A stretch of DNA of 64,000 nt. Source: Eupeodes corollae (lineage: Eukaryota > Arthropoda > Insecta > Diptera > Syrphidae). Position 1 is the stretch's first letter; the number at the start of each line of letters is the position of its first letter. Below are positions 52,785 through 64,000 of the stretch, one piece after another. Location of the stretch: the NCBI RefSeq assembly GCF_945859685.1, contig NC_079149.1:129048065-129112064 (forward strand), in the 5' to 3' direction. The notes beneath the pieces were generated by a model. It was not told the origin of the DNA, did not search any database, and worked only from the letters and a program-made list of their open reading frames with translations. The position numbers and the translations under genes are program-made.

Positions 52785-55247
52785 ATGGAAATTAAATGGC
52801 AATTTTTCATTCTTGCAATAATTTTAACTGTGTCAAGTGTCAGTGCTAAAGGTACACGCCTAAACAAAATACCAAATCATTTAAACTTTTTTAAATAACG
52901 AAAGTTTTTTTCTTTTCAAAGGAAATTGCAAAGTGTGTGATAGCACTACTGATGATAAGTGTCAAACTGAACCTGCGTCATTGGAGGACAAACCATGCGA
53001 AGCCGAGAATTGTTTTACTTTAGTCGGTAAGTCGTTATTTTATGGCTTCCTTTCCCTTTCATTGAAATATTTAAGGGTTCAAAAACAATTTGATTGACAT
53101 CACTGTCAAACTCTCTCTTGCTTCTCTAATGCTCGCATTGCGCTATAAAATTTGTATGAAAAGATTGCCAAAAACCTGTGGAGGTTTTCTGTCAAATCTC
53201 TTGTGCAATTGTTTCAATTCAAATATTATTATGCTAATAACCAAACAAATTTTTTAAAAATTAAATAACAAAGGCATTTAACTTTAAGAATTTTGTTCTC
53301 CATTAGTTGTCAAATCGACTGTCAAAAAGATCTGTTTGTCTTACGTTTTGAATTGCATCACAATAATTTTACCTTTATTAGTTACAGTTTTCAAATTAAA
53401 AAATTATGATTCATATGTCTTTATTTGTTATCATATATTCAATTGATATTTTTCTATTTGTATTTCAAGTTGTTATTTGCGTGATAAGCTTTCTATATCG
53501 CAGATTTAAAGTAATATTCATATAATTTATGGTTATAATTCTATAAAAATAGAAAATTATGTCAACTTTATAAATATTCATTTGAAATTAAACTCGAACG
53601 AATGATTGCGGTAACAAAACAAAGAATATTTTTAATTCCTTTAAAAAAAAGTTAATGTCCTATAAGAATTTATAAGGGAGACAGTTAGTCCTTATTCCAA
53701 ATGAAATGCTCAAATAAAGTAATAGAAATGTCAAAATCTAAATGAAAGAATAAGTAATTTACTGTCATAATATTTAGAAGTGCTGCAAAAACCATGTTCT
53801 CAATGCTATTGAAGATTTAGACGAAAAAATCCTTGCTGTTAACTTTACTAAGTAAACAGCAAATTTTTAGGCCAACTAAGCTAATTTTATGGAAAAAGTC
53901 TTTATTCATAATCATTATTACATTCATTTTGTTATGGTCAAATCAAATCTTTCCACTTAATGTTTTGTATTTTATTTTATAGACAACAATGGTAAAATAA
54001 AGCGTGGTTGCGTAAGTGAAACTGATACATGTGATGGAAAGAATTGCAAAACTTGTACTGCAAACGATACGTCATGTAATACTCAAACGGATCTATTTTG
54101 GTGTAAGTTATGTGACTCATCCAGTGCCACTGATTGCGCTTTTTGGCAAAGTGAAAGCTCCATCCCACATGAAATCTGTGCTGCCGGTGTTACCAAATGC
54201 GTAATGGAAATCAAGGACGACAAACACACTTATCGCCGTTGTGCGAGCAAAAGTGACGAAGCTTGTGAGAGTGGCAAGAAATGTGACATTTGTAGCAGTG
54301 ATAAAGGTTGCAACAAGGGCATCTTCCCAAACAATCGCCTCAAATGCTACCAGTGCAATTCTGATAAAGATTCGAAATGTGCAACTCCCACAAAATATAC
54401 CACGGATATCAAATCGTTCCCCTGCCTTTTCTACAATGAGTCAGATAAGTGCTTCGAACACGGATCTTCGGATACGAATATGGTAAGGGGCTGTCTCTCA
54501 GATACAACTGCCTATGAAAAGTGTTCGTCCGAGAGTCCCAAAGACAAGTGCAAAGAATGCACAGCTGACAATTGTAATGTTGACGAATACAAAATAGAAG
54601 CAACTTCAAAGTGCATACAATGTAAGAGCGAAAAAGATGCTAAGTGCGTCGGAGCACACACAGCCGATTTGGCTGAGAAATGCGTCTCTAAAATTGAATA
54701 TTGGAAGTCCCAGGACTGTTATATTAACAAAATTGATGGAAAAGTTGACAGAGGCTGCATTCAAGACTTCGATTGTTCTTCCGCATCAACTTGCACTTCA
54801 TGCACCAATAATGGCACTGTTTGTAACATCGCTGATCAGACTAAAACCAGTTGCTATAAGTGTCGCAGTGATGTTAATGCAAAATGTGCACTCCCCTTAG
54901 TGGATGACAGTTTCAAGTCTGAACAGTGCCGAAATCAGATAAACATTGATGGTGGTGAGCAGTGTTATATTGAAAAATGGAGTAAGTTTTGAGTTTTAAA
55001 AAAAAAAGTCGTTCGAAAATTCTTAATTATTGTATTTATTATTTCAGACGATATTATCATAAGAAGCTGTCTTTCTGACGCCGATGCAAAATCAAAGAAA
55101 AATTGCTTAGATTCTACGTACAAATTTTGTAACAGTTGTAAAGGAGACAATTGTAATTCAGGAGCGGTTCCAGATTCAGCGCAGAGTATTGTTTTGGCAT
55201 CAAGTGGATTATTTGCTTTAACTTTGATTGTCTTGAAATTCTTTTGA
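52785..55247 (+). CDS. DUF753-type Cys-rich secreted/GPI-anchored protein, 456 aa
   Basis: Exons: 52785-52851, 52922-53026, 53983-54981 and 55048-55247, all joined by phase-1 GT-AG introns of 70, 956 and 66 bp. Residues 1-21 are a signal peptide ending SSVSA. The mature part contains about five modules that start CxxC and end CN: CKVCDSTTDDKC, CKLCDSSSATDC, CYQCNSDKDSKC, CIQCKSEKDAKC and CYKCRSDVNAKC. The middle one has the family block with LPC-like FPC, DKCFE and VRGC. The C-terminus is small residues (NSGAVPDSA) and then a hydrophobic tail to the stop, as in GPI-attachment signals. DUF753 is recalled as a repeat domain of Drosophila proteins. The CxxC...CN layout resembles Ly6/three-finger domains (inference). 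The function is unknown. The gene is convergent with the 670-aa gene. Confidence 0.88.
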
Positions 55248-56373
55248 GATTTTTTAACTCTTTGTTTTTGAATAATGACATTTTAAGAACCATATTTTTG
55301 TTTACCTGTATCTGCATATGTATTTAAATTTTATACCAATAAAGTATCATAAAAGTTAGTTTGTATAAATTTTTTGCTTATGCTCTGAAATATAAATTAA
55401 AATGATTTTTAACATAAATGGCTCCAAAATTTTAGAATCATTTTCTACTTCGAACTCTTCTTAAAAACTCCATTTTATCAAATGACGTTTACTATGGCAA
55501 ATAAGGGGCCAGTTACCTATAGCTATCATTGGTTTTCATCATTGACACCAATTATTGGAATTTTTTGACAGATCGCTTGTAGCTGTCATTAACAATTTCT
55601 GTCATTGAAAAAAAAATCCAGATTGAAATCTACCCAACAAAAATTTTTGACCTTAATCAATAATTGGTATTGTATAATATTTAAACACAAATTGAATGAT
55701 TAAACATTTTAAACGAATTAAAACTGACAGTTGGGGACTCAAACAACAAATTAATGATTTTAGTGAAACAATCGTGTTCCAAATTATAAACTGAAGAATC
55801 TGCTGTTCATCAAAAACGATTTTGTCATTGAAAAATAAAAATGAACAAACAGAAAAGTTTTCGGTTAAAGAATGTTTTCTAAATGCCACCAGTTCTAGTT
55901 TGACATTTAACTTAACAAATAAGACTCCCTTAATTTCTTTTAAATCCCGAAACTAAATTGCCAATCATGAGAATAAATGGCAACTATAATTGGTTCCTTA
56001 GTTTAATCTTATTATATATTAACTATAAAGGAAATTTGTGTTATCATTTATGATATATTATTTTGATAAGTTTAGTAGTTTCAAGGCCGTACTGACCTTC
56101 CAGCTTTGTTGGCTTTCACAACTCAAAACAATTATGGTAATAAATGACTTATAAACAAACTAACCAAATTATACAACAGTATACTTAGTTAAGCTAATTA
56201 TCAAGCTACTGATTATTTGTCATATTTTTACCATCGTGTGAGGAATTTGACAGAGAATTCACTGTCATGTTAAAAGAAAAATTGCATTTTAAAATAATAC
56301 TGCTGAAATAAAACAAAACATATAATTCCCACACAGACAATAATTATAATAAAGTTTAAATAAGTTTCATGAC
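55248..56373. other. Convergent 3' intergenic region
   Basis: About 1.1 kb between the 3' ends of the plus-strand 456-aa gene and the minus-strand 670-aa gene. It is AT-rich, with many TGACA/TGTCA words (for example three around 55546-55610). Apart from the AATAAA at 55338 I see nothing to annotate. I found no canonical polyadenylation hexamer close behind the minus-strand stop codon (56376-56374). Confidence 0.5.
55338..55343 (+). promoter_or_regulatory. Polyadenylation signal AATAAA of the 456-aa gene
   Basis: A canonical AATAAA lies 91 bases after the stop codon at 55245-55247. No GU-rich element was defined. Confidence 0.6.
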
Positions 56374-59300
56374 TTAGATTACAATCGAGAAAAGACTTAA
56401 TAAAACGACCACTAATATAAGTTCAATTTTTGAACTTCTAGATGGCGCTGAAATGTTGTTGCAAGAATCCTTCATACAAATTCTACATGAATTTTGACCT
56501 TTCTTCTTACAAAGCTTCAAGTCATCTGTTGACAGGTTCACAACACATCCTCGAGATGTAACGTTTTCTTGAAAGACAGAATAGATAAATAATTTATTGT
56601 ATTACTACAATTTAATATAAGTACAAACCTTTTTTAAGAGTAAAACACCCTCTGTTTTCGAAAGTTTGTTTCTCATGTGGACACTTGATGGATGGTATGC
56701 CTGCCGCTTGATTTTGACACTCGATTTGTTCTGGATGATCACTTTGACATTGAATGCAATGCTGTACTTTTAAGCTACCACGGTTACATCCATTTTCAGG
56801 GCACGATTGACAATCCAGATCCTCAGGTGTGCATACCCCATAATCAAACGAACAATCTCGAACAACTTCTTCCGTTGCAGGATCGAATTGTGTCAAACAT
56901 GTTTCTGTCAAATAATAGAGAAACTTATTGGTACACTTTGACACTTCGGTTTCGGGTTGTTCCCAAATACAGTGAGGATTATCTTTAGACTTGCATTTGC
57001 TGCAAGAAAGACTTGGTTCTTTCATCAATGGTACACTGTTGCAGCCATTTTGTTTATTGCATGTCTTACACTTAGGTTCATTAAGTTGACACTCTTGCAT
57101 TGCAGTGACATTTGACACACAACCTCGAATCATCTTACTTTTTGCTGTCACGTACAAAAAACACTTCTCATTGGTGTTATAATGAAGACATGGCAGGGCG
57201 TTATTTGGATCTTGGGCATCTTCACACTCTTGGCATTGAATGCATTGAAGCCGGGTTGGCGGAAAAACTCCTGAATTGCACAATGGTCCTTCGCACATAG
57301 AACACAACTCATCTTGGGCACACTTGTCATCGGATGGAGGTGAACAATCTCGCAGTGTTTCGCCAGTTTTTGTTACACGAACAAGGCAGTTATCATTGTA
57401 GCTGGGACAAACTGCCAGTGGGACTGTTTCGGCACTTGACCAAAGCGCACAATTCGGGTTATCCTTGGAATTACATTTAAAGCATTGTTGCCATAGTTTG
57501 TTATTGCATTTGTCTGAAAGACAACTATCGCAAGTTAGGTTGTTGGGCTTACGGCACGAATTTTCATCTTCCGGTGTAATTAGAGATCCGCAGTTTCTGA
57601 TAAGATTGCCATCTATTGGAAATAAACGTCAACATTTAAAAAAAATTAAACCACGGTTTATAAATGCATAAGAGCGGTAGGATTTCACAGCAAATTTTAA
57701 ACTGTGACAGTTGCAAACATGTACGCATTTGACGATGTTTAAATTTGGACTCTTTTAAGAGGATTTTTTTGACGTTTTCACTTTGCTAATTTTTTATTTA
57801 AATAGGTAAAAATGATAAAACGTCAAAATAAGTCATCCTAAAAGAGTGCAATGAAACCTCGATCTTTAATGTTAAAAATGACATTTGGTTGATATATTTA
57901 TATAATTTAATTTGTTTGCTTACTTGAGTAATACGAAATGCAACCAATCTCCTTTGGGCAATCAACTGTCTTCAGTTCTTCAATCCTACCCAAACAGGCT
58001 TCCGTTGTCGAACTATCGCATGCATAACACACAATTGTTTCGGATGGCGGAACAGGCCCTGGAATAGAATTTTCTATTTTATCCCCTGAACTTTCATTTT
58101 TATCAAGCTCAACAGGTTCATCATGTTGCATGTCAAAAGATTCTTCTAAATTAGGTACATCGGTCTTGTTATTCGGCATCCAACTTTTTTGGGAAGTTGT
58201 TTCTATTAAAAACGACGGATCGTTAATTTCATCCTTTTGATTGTCTTTCAAATCCACAAAAGATGTTTCACTTGTTATTTCTAAGTGTTCATTAGAATTA
58301 AGTGAAAACTCTCTCAAATCATTTTCCAAAGTTGTCTTAAAATCTCCAAATCCATCGTCTGAAACACTTGACACAATTTTATCCGTGTAATAAAACATTT
58401 TGCTTGTGGTTTCAAGCTGTTCGTGGCTTTCAGTGTACATTAAATTCGTTGACATATCTGATAACGATTCCTTTGACATTTCTTTAAAAATACAAATGTG
58501 CTTCATATCGATATCATGCATCGTTAGATTTTCGAAGCCCTCAAAAAGTTCATCTGTTAAAACATAAAATGAATTATTATGTTATTTCTTCTTTTTCTGT
58601 TGTCATTACTTATTCCCAAAGTACACATTTTGTTTGTCATCTCGCAATTAATTGTCATGTTTATGTGAAATATATTTGTTGAATTACAGTCCTGAAGTCC
58701 ATCTACATGGCACAAGTCACATATCTTCATAAAATCTATAAAAAAAATCATTTGTTTAATAAATAAAAAAACTTCTGAAAAAAAAACGCCTTTGACCTAA
58801 ATTTCATAGAACTGTCATAGTTGGGTAATATGTAAGACGATGTTTACATTTTACATTTTTAAGGTGCTTCATTTTATCTCACTCGCCCTTTTTTATCGTC
58901 AAGTGGGGAACGAGATAAAATCAAATCATAAAACAACAATATGAGTCACTTTAAAATAGTTTAATGTGTCAAATAAAATGACAGGGGTAATGTGTCATCT
59001 TGTATCAAAAAATGGGAACCAATTGCAACTAAGAAAAACATAAGCTATGAGTTATGACCAAAATTACTGAATTGCTAATTTTCGTCAAGTTTCGTTCACT
59101 TTCGATGATTTTTGAAGACAATAATTTCACGTGACAGCTGACATTCACCTAAGTTGAATTGACATTTATTGAAGTAGAAATCACAGGAAACAAAATGGTT
59201 TATTTTACTTAGGTGCAATATGGCTGATTATTGTTTGTTTGATTGTCGAGTGACATATTTTTCGTTGAGTTTATGACATTGTCCTTTTTAAAATTTATAG

Positions 59301-59734
59301 TTTTTTGTGATTTTTTACTGTACACTATTTAAATCAGTGCACAAAGAATTGAAACACAATTAGGGGAAGCGCGCAAACACATTTTTAATGAGTCATTGTT
59401 ATAAAAGCGAAAAATGGAGCATATGGTTGAAATAATGTTTAATTAAAAATTGTTGTCCAATCCAAAAGGATACATTTTCCATTATTTTATCAAGGTCAAA
59501 TACTTATAAGTGATTCACCATTATTATTTCACCTGTTTAGATAAGTTATTATGATTTTTATTTGCTGGGTCGGGTATTTTTTTCTCTGGAAAATTATTTC
59601 AACCTCTTAAAATTATTCGAATATCTTTTTTTCTTAGACTTATATGTTTACCCACCATCCAACTGTCCTTGAATTCCACTTATTATAAGAACAACGGAAA
59701 CGATAAGTATCCTTGATTTCTTTGAAGGATCCAT
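56374..59734 (-). CDS. DUF753-type Cys-rich protein with acidic Ser/Thr spacer, 670 aa
   Basis: Exons (minus): 59734-59656, 58735-58610, 58553-57924, 57612-56629 and 56567-56374. All four introns are phase 1 (920, 56, 311 and 61 bp). The signal peptide is MDPSKKSRILIVSVVLIISG. A first short Cys segment (ICDLCHVDGLQDC, exon 2 into exon 3) precedes a spacer of about 140 residues (about 100-238). The spacer is rich in Ser, Thr, Asp and Glu and lacks Cys. It is followed by modules beginning VCYACDSSTTEAC (about residue 244), CFKCNSKDNPNC, CIQCQECED, CSKCKSKDNPHC and CIQCQSDHPEQIEC. The LPCLHY..NEKCF and MIRGC motifs of the family are present. It ends CNNISAPSRSS plus a hydrophobic tail, a likely GPI signal. 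The exon 1 donor (GATG|GTGGGT) is the least certain junction; it was chosen because only it keeps frame and phase. Function unknown. Confidence 0.85.
58871..58921. repeat. Short inverted repeat in intron 1 of the 670-aa gene
   Basis: ATTTTATCTC at 58871-58880 is mirrored by GAGATAAAAT at 58912-58921 with a 31-base loop. It may be a small hairpin or the remnant of an element. No function is assigned. Confidence 0.4.
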
Positions 59735-61566
59735 TTTTTAGAATCTACTTTAAAAATGCCCGTTATTCAAAATTTACTTTACTATAATCTCAAAGATTCT
59801 CATCTATAAAAACAAAATTATATCTACTCCAGAGCCCGATATTATCGACTACTTAACTTGAAATCTACGTCAGCTTAACTGAATTCTGGAAAAATTTTAA
59901 TCCATGCACAAAAACTATTCAAACAAAAACTAAAGGACTATGCAAACCGTGGCAGCGTATAATAATAATCCAGTGATAAGAGTCAAAAAACCACTTCAAA
60001 TGGTACTCGAATAATAAAAATGATAAAAAAGATGCCTCCTATCAATGCAAATCAAAACGGAAGCGACATTGAGCAGCGGCGGCAGGTGGCGTATGTTTTA
60101 TTTGATGACAGAAAGATACCAACCGACACACGACAAGACGCACATTAGGAACGTTTATTAAAATTTTTGAAGTTGATTCTCCCTCGCAACTTTATTGAAC
60201 CGATATGATATTGAAAATGTAGAACAAGAACAACAACCACCAAATCGATATTTATCATAAATTATTTTTTGTTTAAGTTTACATTTTTAATCGTGGGACG
60301 AAGGACACATTTCTTGAACTTCTTGCCACCTTTTGGAGTGAGTATATTCAGTAGGATTTCTAATATAAAGTGGCTATATTAAGAAGCTTATTACAAATTG
60401 GTTACTATAAGTTTAATGTTGGTTCAATGAATTTTTATAGCATGAGACGAGGGCAATTTTTGTAAATACTCAAATTATCATTTATTAAAAATTTACATGG
60501 CTATTGGGAAATTGAACTTGGCAGGTATATAATAAGAGTACATTTTCATTTTTACCCTGAATAAGTTTTAGAGGTGTCAAAGCTACTTTGGAAATATAAC
60601 ACCTTCCGATTTCTGGATGAAACCATCATCAAACGAAACTTAAAAAAACATGACATAAAAATGTCATCATGTTCAAAATTGAGCACACGGCGAATGCGAA
60701 TTTGGCAGCTGGACAGCAGGAAAAATATGACAAGCTGATAGATCCGAAGCACACTTATGTCACAATCTAGTATAAGTTTCAAATTTTGGCCGTGCTTTAT
60801 TCTGATATCGCTTTTACAATGATTTTTATAAAATTAATAAAAGGGTGGTTACCGACTTAAAAGTAATGTTTATCAAAAGCAAACAAAATATTTGACTTAC
60901 TACATTCCATTTTTGAACGCTGGCCTTTATCACTTCTGTTTTAATAACAACGTATAATTCAATAGAATACAGAGAATGTGACGTAAAAAAATTGTTTTCC
61001 GTCCCGCCAGGCCGAGTTCTGATTGACCAGGCATTTAAAAAGTCCATTATAGTAAATGGCAAACTTTCAACTAAATGACACTTCCAATTGACAGTTAAGT
61101 TTGACATGTTTCAAATTTTATCCGACCTATATTTAGGAATATTCAAATGATCCCGAAATCTTTAATTTCTATGAAAATACACCATTCAGAAATACAAATA
61201 ATTCGCTACTGAATTCCCTTGTATTGAATTTTTTTATATTCACTTAATGATATTTGACGTATTTACATAACCTATCGCGATTATTTTTAATTTTAGGTAA
61301 GTGTATAGTTGATGATGTGCTATAATAATTGCATTCTAGCATATTGTTTTAGTTTTCCTATAATTTTAAAACAATGACAACTTTAGAAGTCTTATCAAAA
61401 ATTCGTTATCTATCTCACTTTACACTTAAATGATAAAACTTTTAAAGATATTCAAACTTTAAAATAATAAAACGTCCACGAGTAGTTAAACAACTTATAA
61501 CGATAGTTCCTAAATAGACTGTCAAGAGAATTGACCTAAATTCTTCACGAAAAACTACAGCATATA
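59735..61566. promoter_or_regulatory. Divergent intergenic region between the 670-aa and 703-aa genes
   Basis: About 1.8 kb holding the 5' flanks of two genes read outward. Around 60061-60100 there is a locally GC-richer stretch including AGCGGCGGCAGGTGGCG. A small perfect hairpin (ATGACAT, AAAA loop, ATGTCAT) sits at 60650-60667. The minus-strand open frame at 61107-60826 has no recognisable domain and I do not call it. No TATA box was identified with confidence for either gene. Confidence 0.35.
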
Positions 61567-63869
61567 ATGCATTTGTCATGGAGCCTTTTGGCATTGATCT
61601 TTCTAACTTTTAAAGGTTCAATGGAATCAGATTAATTTTAAATCGCTCACTTACAATATTTTCCTCTTGGTTCAAACAGGTAAATCTTCCGAAGCTATAA
61701 CTTGCTATAAATGTGATTCAGTGACATTATCAGAATGTGCCACAAGCTTAGACAGTGAAACATGGCCAATAGAAGAATGCAAGAGTGGTTATTCATGTGC
61801 TTCATCAATTGGTGAGTTTTTTGTATTTTGACATTTGGATTGGCTATAGAAATACTAAATTTTACAGTGGATTCTGTAACCTACCGGGGCTGCAGTTCAA
61901 ACACTCCCAGAGGTCCTAAATACTATAAAACGTGCTCAGAAAATCTATGCAACGAGGGTGTCTTCCCCCCAGGTCGACTTAAATGTCATCAATGCAGTGG
62001 AATCAATTGTGTGCCAAAGCAAATAACCAAACCGAAACCTTGTGTCAATTTTGACGAGAATGACAATTGTTACACTGACGTTATTGACGAACAAGAAGTA
62101 TACCGAGCCTGTGACTCGGACCCTCAAACTATAAGAACTCCTACTCAAATGGCAGTCTATTGTGATTTTAATGGATGTAATAATTTGACAGCAGTAGAGA
62201 CATTAACATGCTCCAAATGTGACTCATATAATGGAAGAGGCTGTAAAATGGATCTTTTCGAAATTTATAATACATCATGTGTCATAAACAATAACACAAC
62301 TTGTAGCGATTTGTCTATGTTGGGCCATGAACAGCCAAGCTGCTTTTTGTACACAAATTTAGACCATGTTGTGCGGGGCTGTTCATATGACAGTGAAAAA
62401 TTGTCACTTGATGCTGAAAATTTTGAAACTTGTTACTCGAGCTTGTGCAACAAAAACTGTCTCAAGCAACAGAAATGTATTATTTGTGATTCTCAAACGA
62501 ATGGTGAATGCATAGGTGATCCTGGATTATTGACAGTTTCGACTTGTGAAGGAGCTGAGGCATCATCTTGCCATTCGTGTGAATCCAAAGATGGCTCTGT
62601 CCAAAGAGGATGTGGTGTTCCGTCCCGTACTCCAGATTCCCGCTGCTATGAGTGCCAGGGCGAAGGTTGCAACAAATCCAACTTCACCAAATGCTACAAG
62701 TGTACGTCAGATGAGAGCCCAAACTGTGGCCAATGGGCGAATCCAAATATAATCGATGTGGAAAGTTGTGAAATAGCTGGAGCAGGCTGTATCAGTGCCG
62801 TTTTTCCAAATGGAAAGACACTTCGAGGGTGCGAGAGCCCTCAACTAAAGTGCAATGGCACACAGTCCAGTTGCTATGCATGCTCAGGAAGTTTATGTAA
62901 TAACGGAGTATATCCAGCTGTGCGATTGCAGTGCCACCACTGTGATGGACGGGCAAAGTGCAGTAACATTTTTGATAACTCAACTGTCCTACCATGTGCT
63001 GAATATGATAAGAATGATGCATGTTTCGAGTTCTTGAGCGGAAGGAAGACCATGGTACGTGGGTGTCGATCCGACCGGACATTATTTTATGAATGCCTAT
63101 TGGCGACACAAAATGGTAATGGCTGTAGACTTTGCGCTGGCTCTGGATGCAATAACACCCCGGCAAGTCGACCCGCATCTCTCAGTTGTCATAAATGCTC
63201 GCGGGAGCATCAAGGCTGTTCTTGGTTCCAAGACAATCGCACTTTGGAGAAATGTCAAAATGAAGTGACATTTTTGACAATGGAAAGTTGTTTTACTCGT
63301 CGGTTTTTAAATGGAACAATTAGCCGAGGTTGTAGCTTGGATTTGAATGAAAACGAAGTGAGTGGCAGTGTTGAGTTTTTGGAATATACTTGTGATGACG
63401 AGGGCTGTAATGACAAAAGTCAAGTTGCTCAAAAATGCATTGCTTGTCGAGGGAAAATAATAGAAAATAAAACATGTATAACAGAAGTTGGCTCCTTGGA
63501 GAGTGTCCAATGTGGGGATGATTCGATGAAATTTGAAGAACGTGGATGTTACACGAAAATTGATGGTGAGTTTACACATGACGAGTAAAACGTATAATGA
63601 AAACGATTTTGTATTGCTTATTTTGGATATGTATAGGTGATTTTATTGAACGAGGTTGTGCTTCAACTTTATCAATTCCTGAACTTCAACAATGTCAGCA
63701 AAGTAGCGAAAAAGAATGTTTCTATTGTCAAGGCATTGAGTGCAACACTTCTTCTAACTTTACTTTCATAGTTTTACCTAAAAATTTTGGCTCTCGTATT
63801 ATTTTTCAAACATCACTTGTTAAGTTTTATTTTATAGCATTTTTATTAATGACATATTTTAATAAATAA
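61567..63869 (+). CDS. DUF753-type Cys-rich secreted/GPI-anchored protein, 703 aa
   Basis: Exons: 61567-61615, 61680-61811, 61868-63565 and 63637-63869, with phase-1 introns of 64, 56 and 71 bp. The signal peptide is MHLSWSLLALIFLTFKG. About eight modules of 75-90 residues start CxxC and end CN: CYKCDSVTLSEC, CHQCSGINC, CSKCDSYNGRGC, CIICDSQTNGEC, CYKCTSDESPNC, CHHCDGRAKC, CSKE-type CHKCSREHQGC, and CIACRGKII. The two RLxCH modules carry the family block (KPC or LPC, NDxCF/Y, VRGC or YRAC). The C-terminus is CNTSSN followed by a hydrophobic stretch to the stop, consistent with GPI attachment. The reading frame stays open into the intron on both sides of exon 3, so ORF-based starts at 61828 or 63597 would be wrong. 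Function unknown. Confidence 0.87.
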
Positions 63870-63990
63870 ACGAAGATTTTTCCGTAAATTACTTCTGATT
63901 TTCATAATTTTCACAAATGTTTGCTTTGTATTCACGATTTATCCTTATATTCATTTTTGCAGGAAGGAAATAAAAACTACATACAATAAA
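63861..63990 (+). promoter_or_regulatory. Candidate polyadenylation signals of the 703-aa gene
   Basis: AATAAA occurs at 63861-63866 (overlapping the stop codon), at about 63969-63974 and at 63985-63990. The two distal copies, 100-121 bases after the stop, are the more plausible signals. Confidence 0.45.
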
Positions 63991-64000
63991 ATTTACTTTT

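Noticed and set aside
60068..60084. GGCGGCAGGTGGCG as an insulator (CTCF-type) site
   Set aside because: The core resembles the fly CTCF motif but is a single short match. Similar GATGGCGCT words occur elsewhere (about 56443). The evidence is too weak to annotate.
60826..61107. 93-codon minus-strand ORF
   Set aside because: No domain, signal peptide or splice context recognised, and it lies in the divergent promoter region. It is probably chance or a transposon relic.
61828..61867. Upstream extension of the 703-aa gene's long exon
   Set aside because: The open frame runs back into the intron from a non-ATG codon. TTTTACAG at 61860-61867 is the acceptor that restores the Cys pattern and phase 1.
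63597..63636. Separate small gene starting at the ATG at 63597
   Set aside because: That ATG is intronic. The downstream codons are the last exon of the 703-aa gene, entered at 63637.

Overview
The window looks like a fly (Diptera, probably a brachyceran) nuclear genome. Genes are split by short GT-AG introns (mostly 56-71 bp), intergenic DNA is AT-rich, and decayed LINE and mariner-like transposon pieces are present. Every intact gene belongs to one Cys-rich secreted family that I recognise as the DUF753 type described from Drosophila. There are no prokaryotic signals, tRNA, rRNA or CRISPR. LAYOUT. Positions 1-47018 are a single tandem array of about 602 units of 78 bp. The array is the body of a giant gene on the MINUS strand. 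Exon 1 (47895-47838) encodes a signal peptide. A 711-bp phase-1 intron follows, and exon 2 runs from 47126 off the left edge without a stop. It starts with a CxxC Cys-rich segment and then encodes about 15,700 residues of Cys-free, Ser/Thr/Pro/Glu-rich, mucin-like 26-residue repeats. The long plus-strand reading frame across the same DNA (11,000+ codons) is an antisense shadow. It is broken by 15 stops in the first 13 kb, each of which is a sense codon on the minus strand. Positions 48270-49980 hold a dead non-LTR reverse transcriptase and a dead mariner/Tc1-type transposase, both minus strand, just upstream of the giant gene. A MITE-like inverted repeat lies at 50599-50740. Three complete DUF753-type genes follow: 52785-55247 (+, 4 exons, 456 aa), 59734-56374 (-, 5 exons, 670 aa) and 61567-63869 (+, 4 exons, 703 aa). 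HOW THEY FIT. All four genes share one plan: signal-peptide exon, a phase-1 intron at the mature N-terminus, then Cys modules that begin CxxC and end CN. Every intron I could place is phase 1. The three complete proteins end in a hydrophobic tail like a GPI-attachment signal. The 670-aa paralog carries an acidic Ser/Thr-rich spacer of about 140 residues at the position where the giant gene carries its array. This suggests the array grew from such a spacer. The function of the family is unknown; a cell-surface or secreted, heavily O-glycosylated coat or adhesion role is an inference from composition only. The main caveat is that the giant gene's 3' end lies outside the window.
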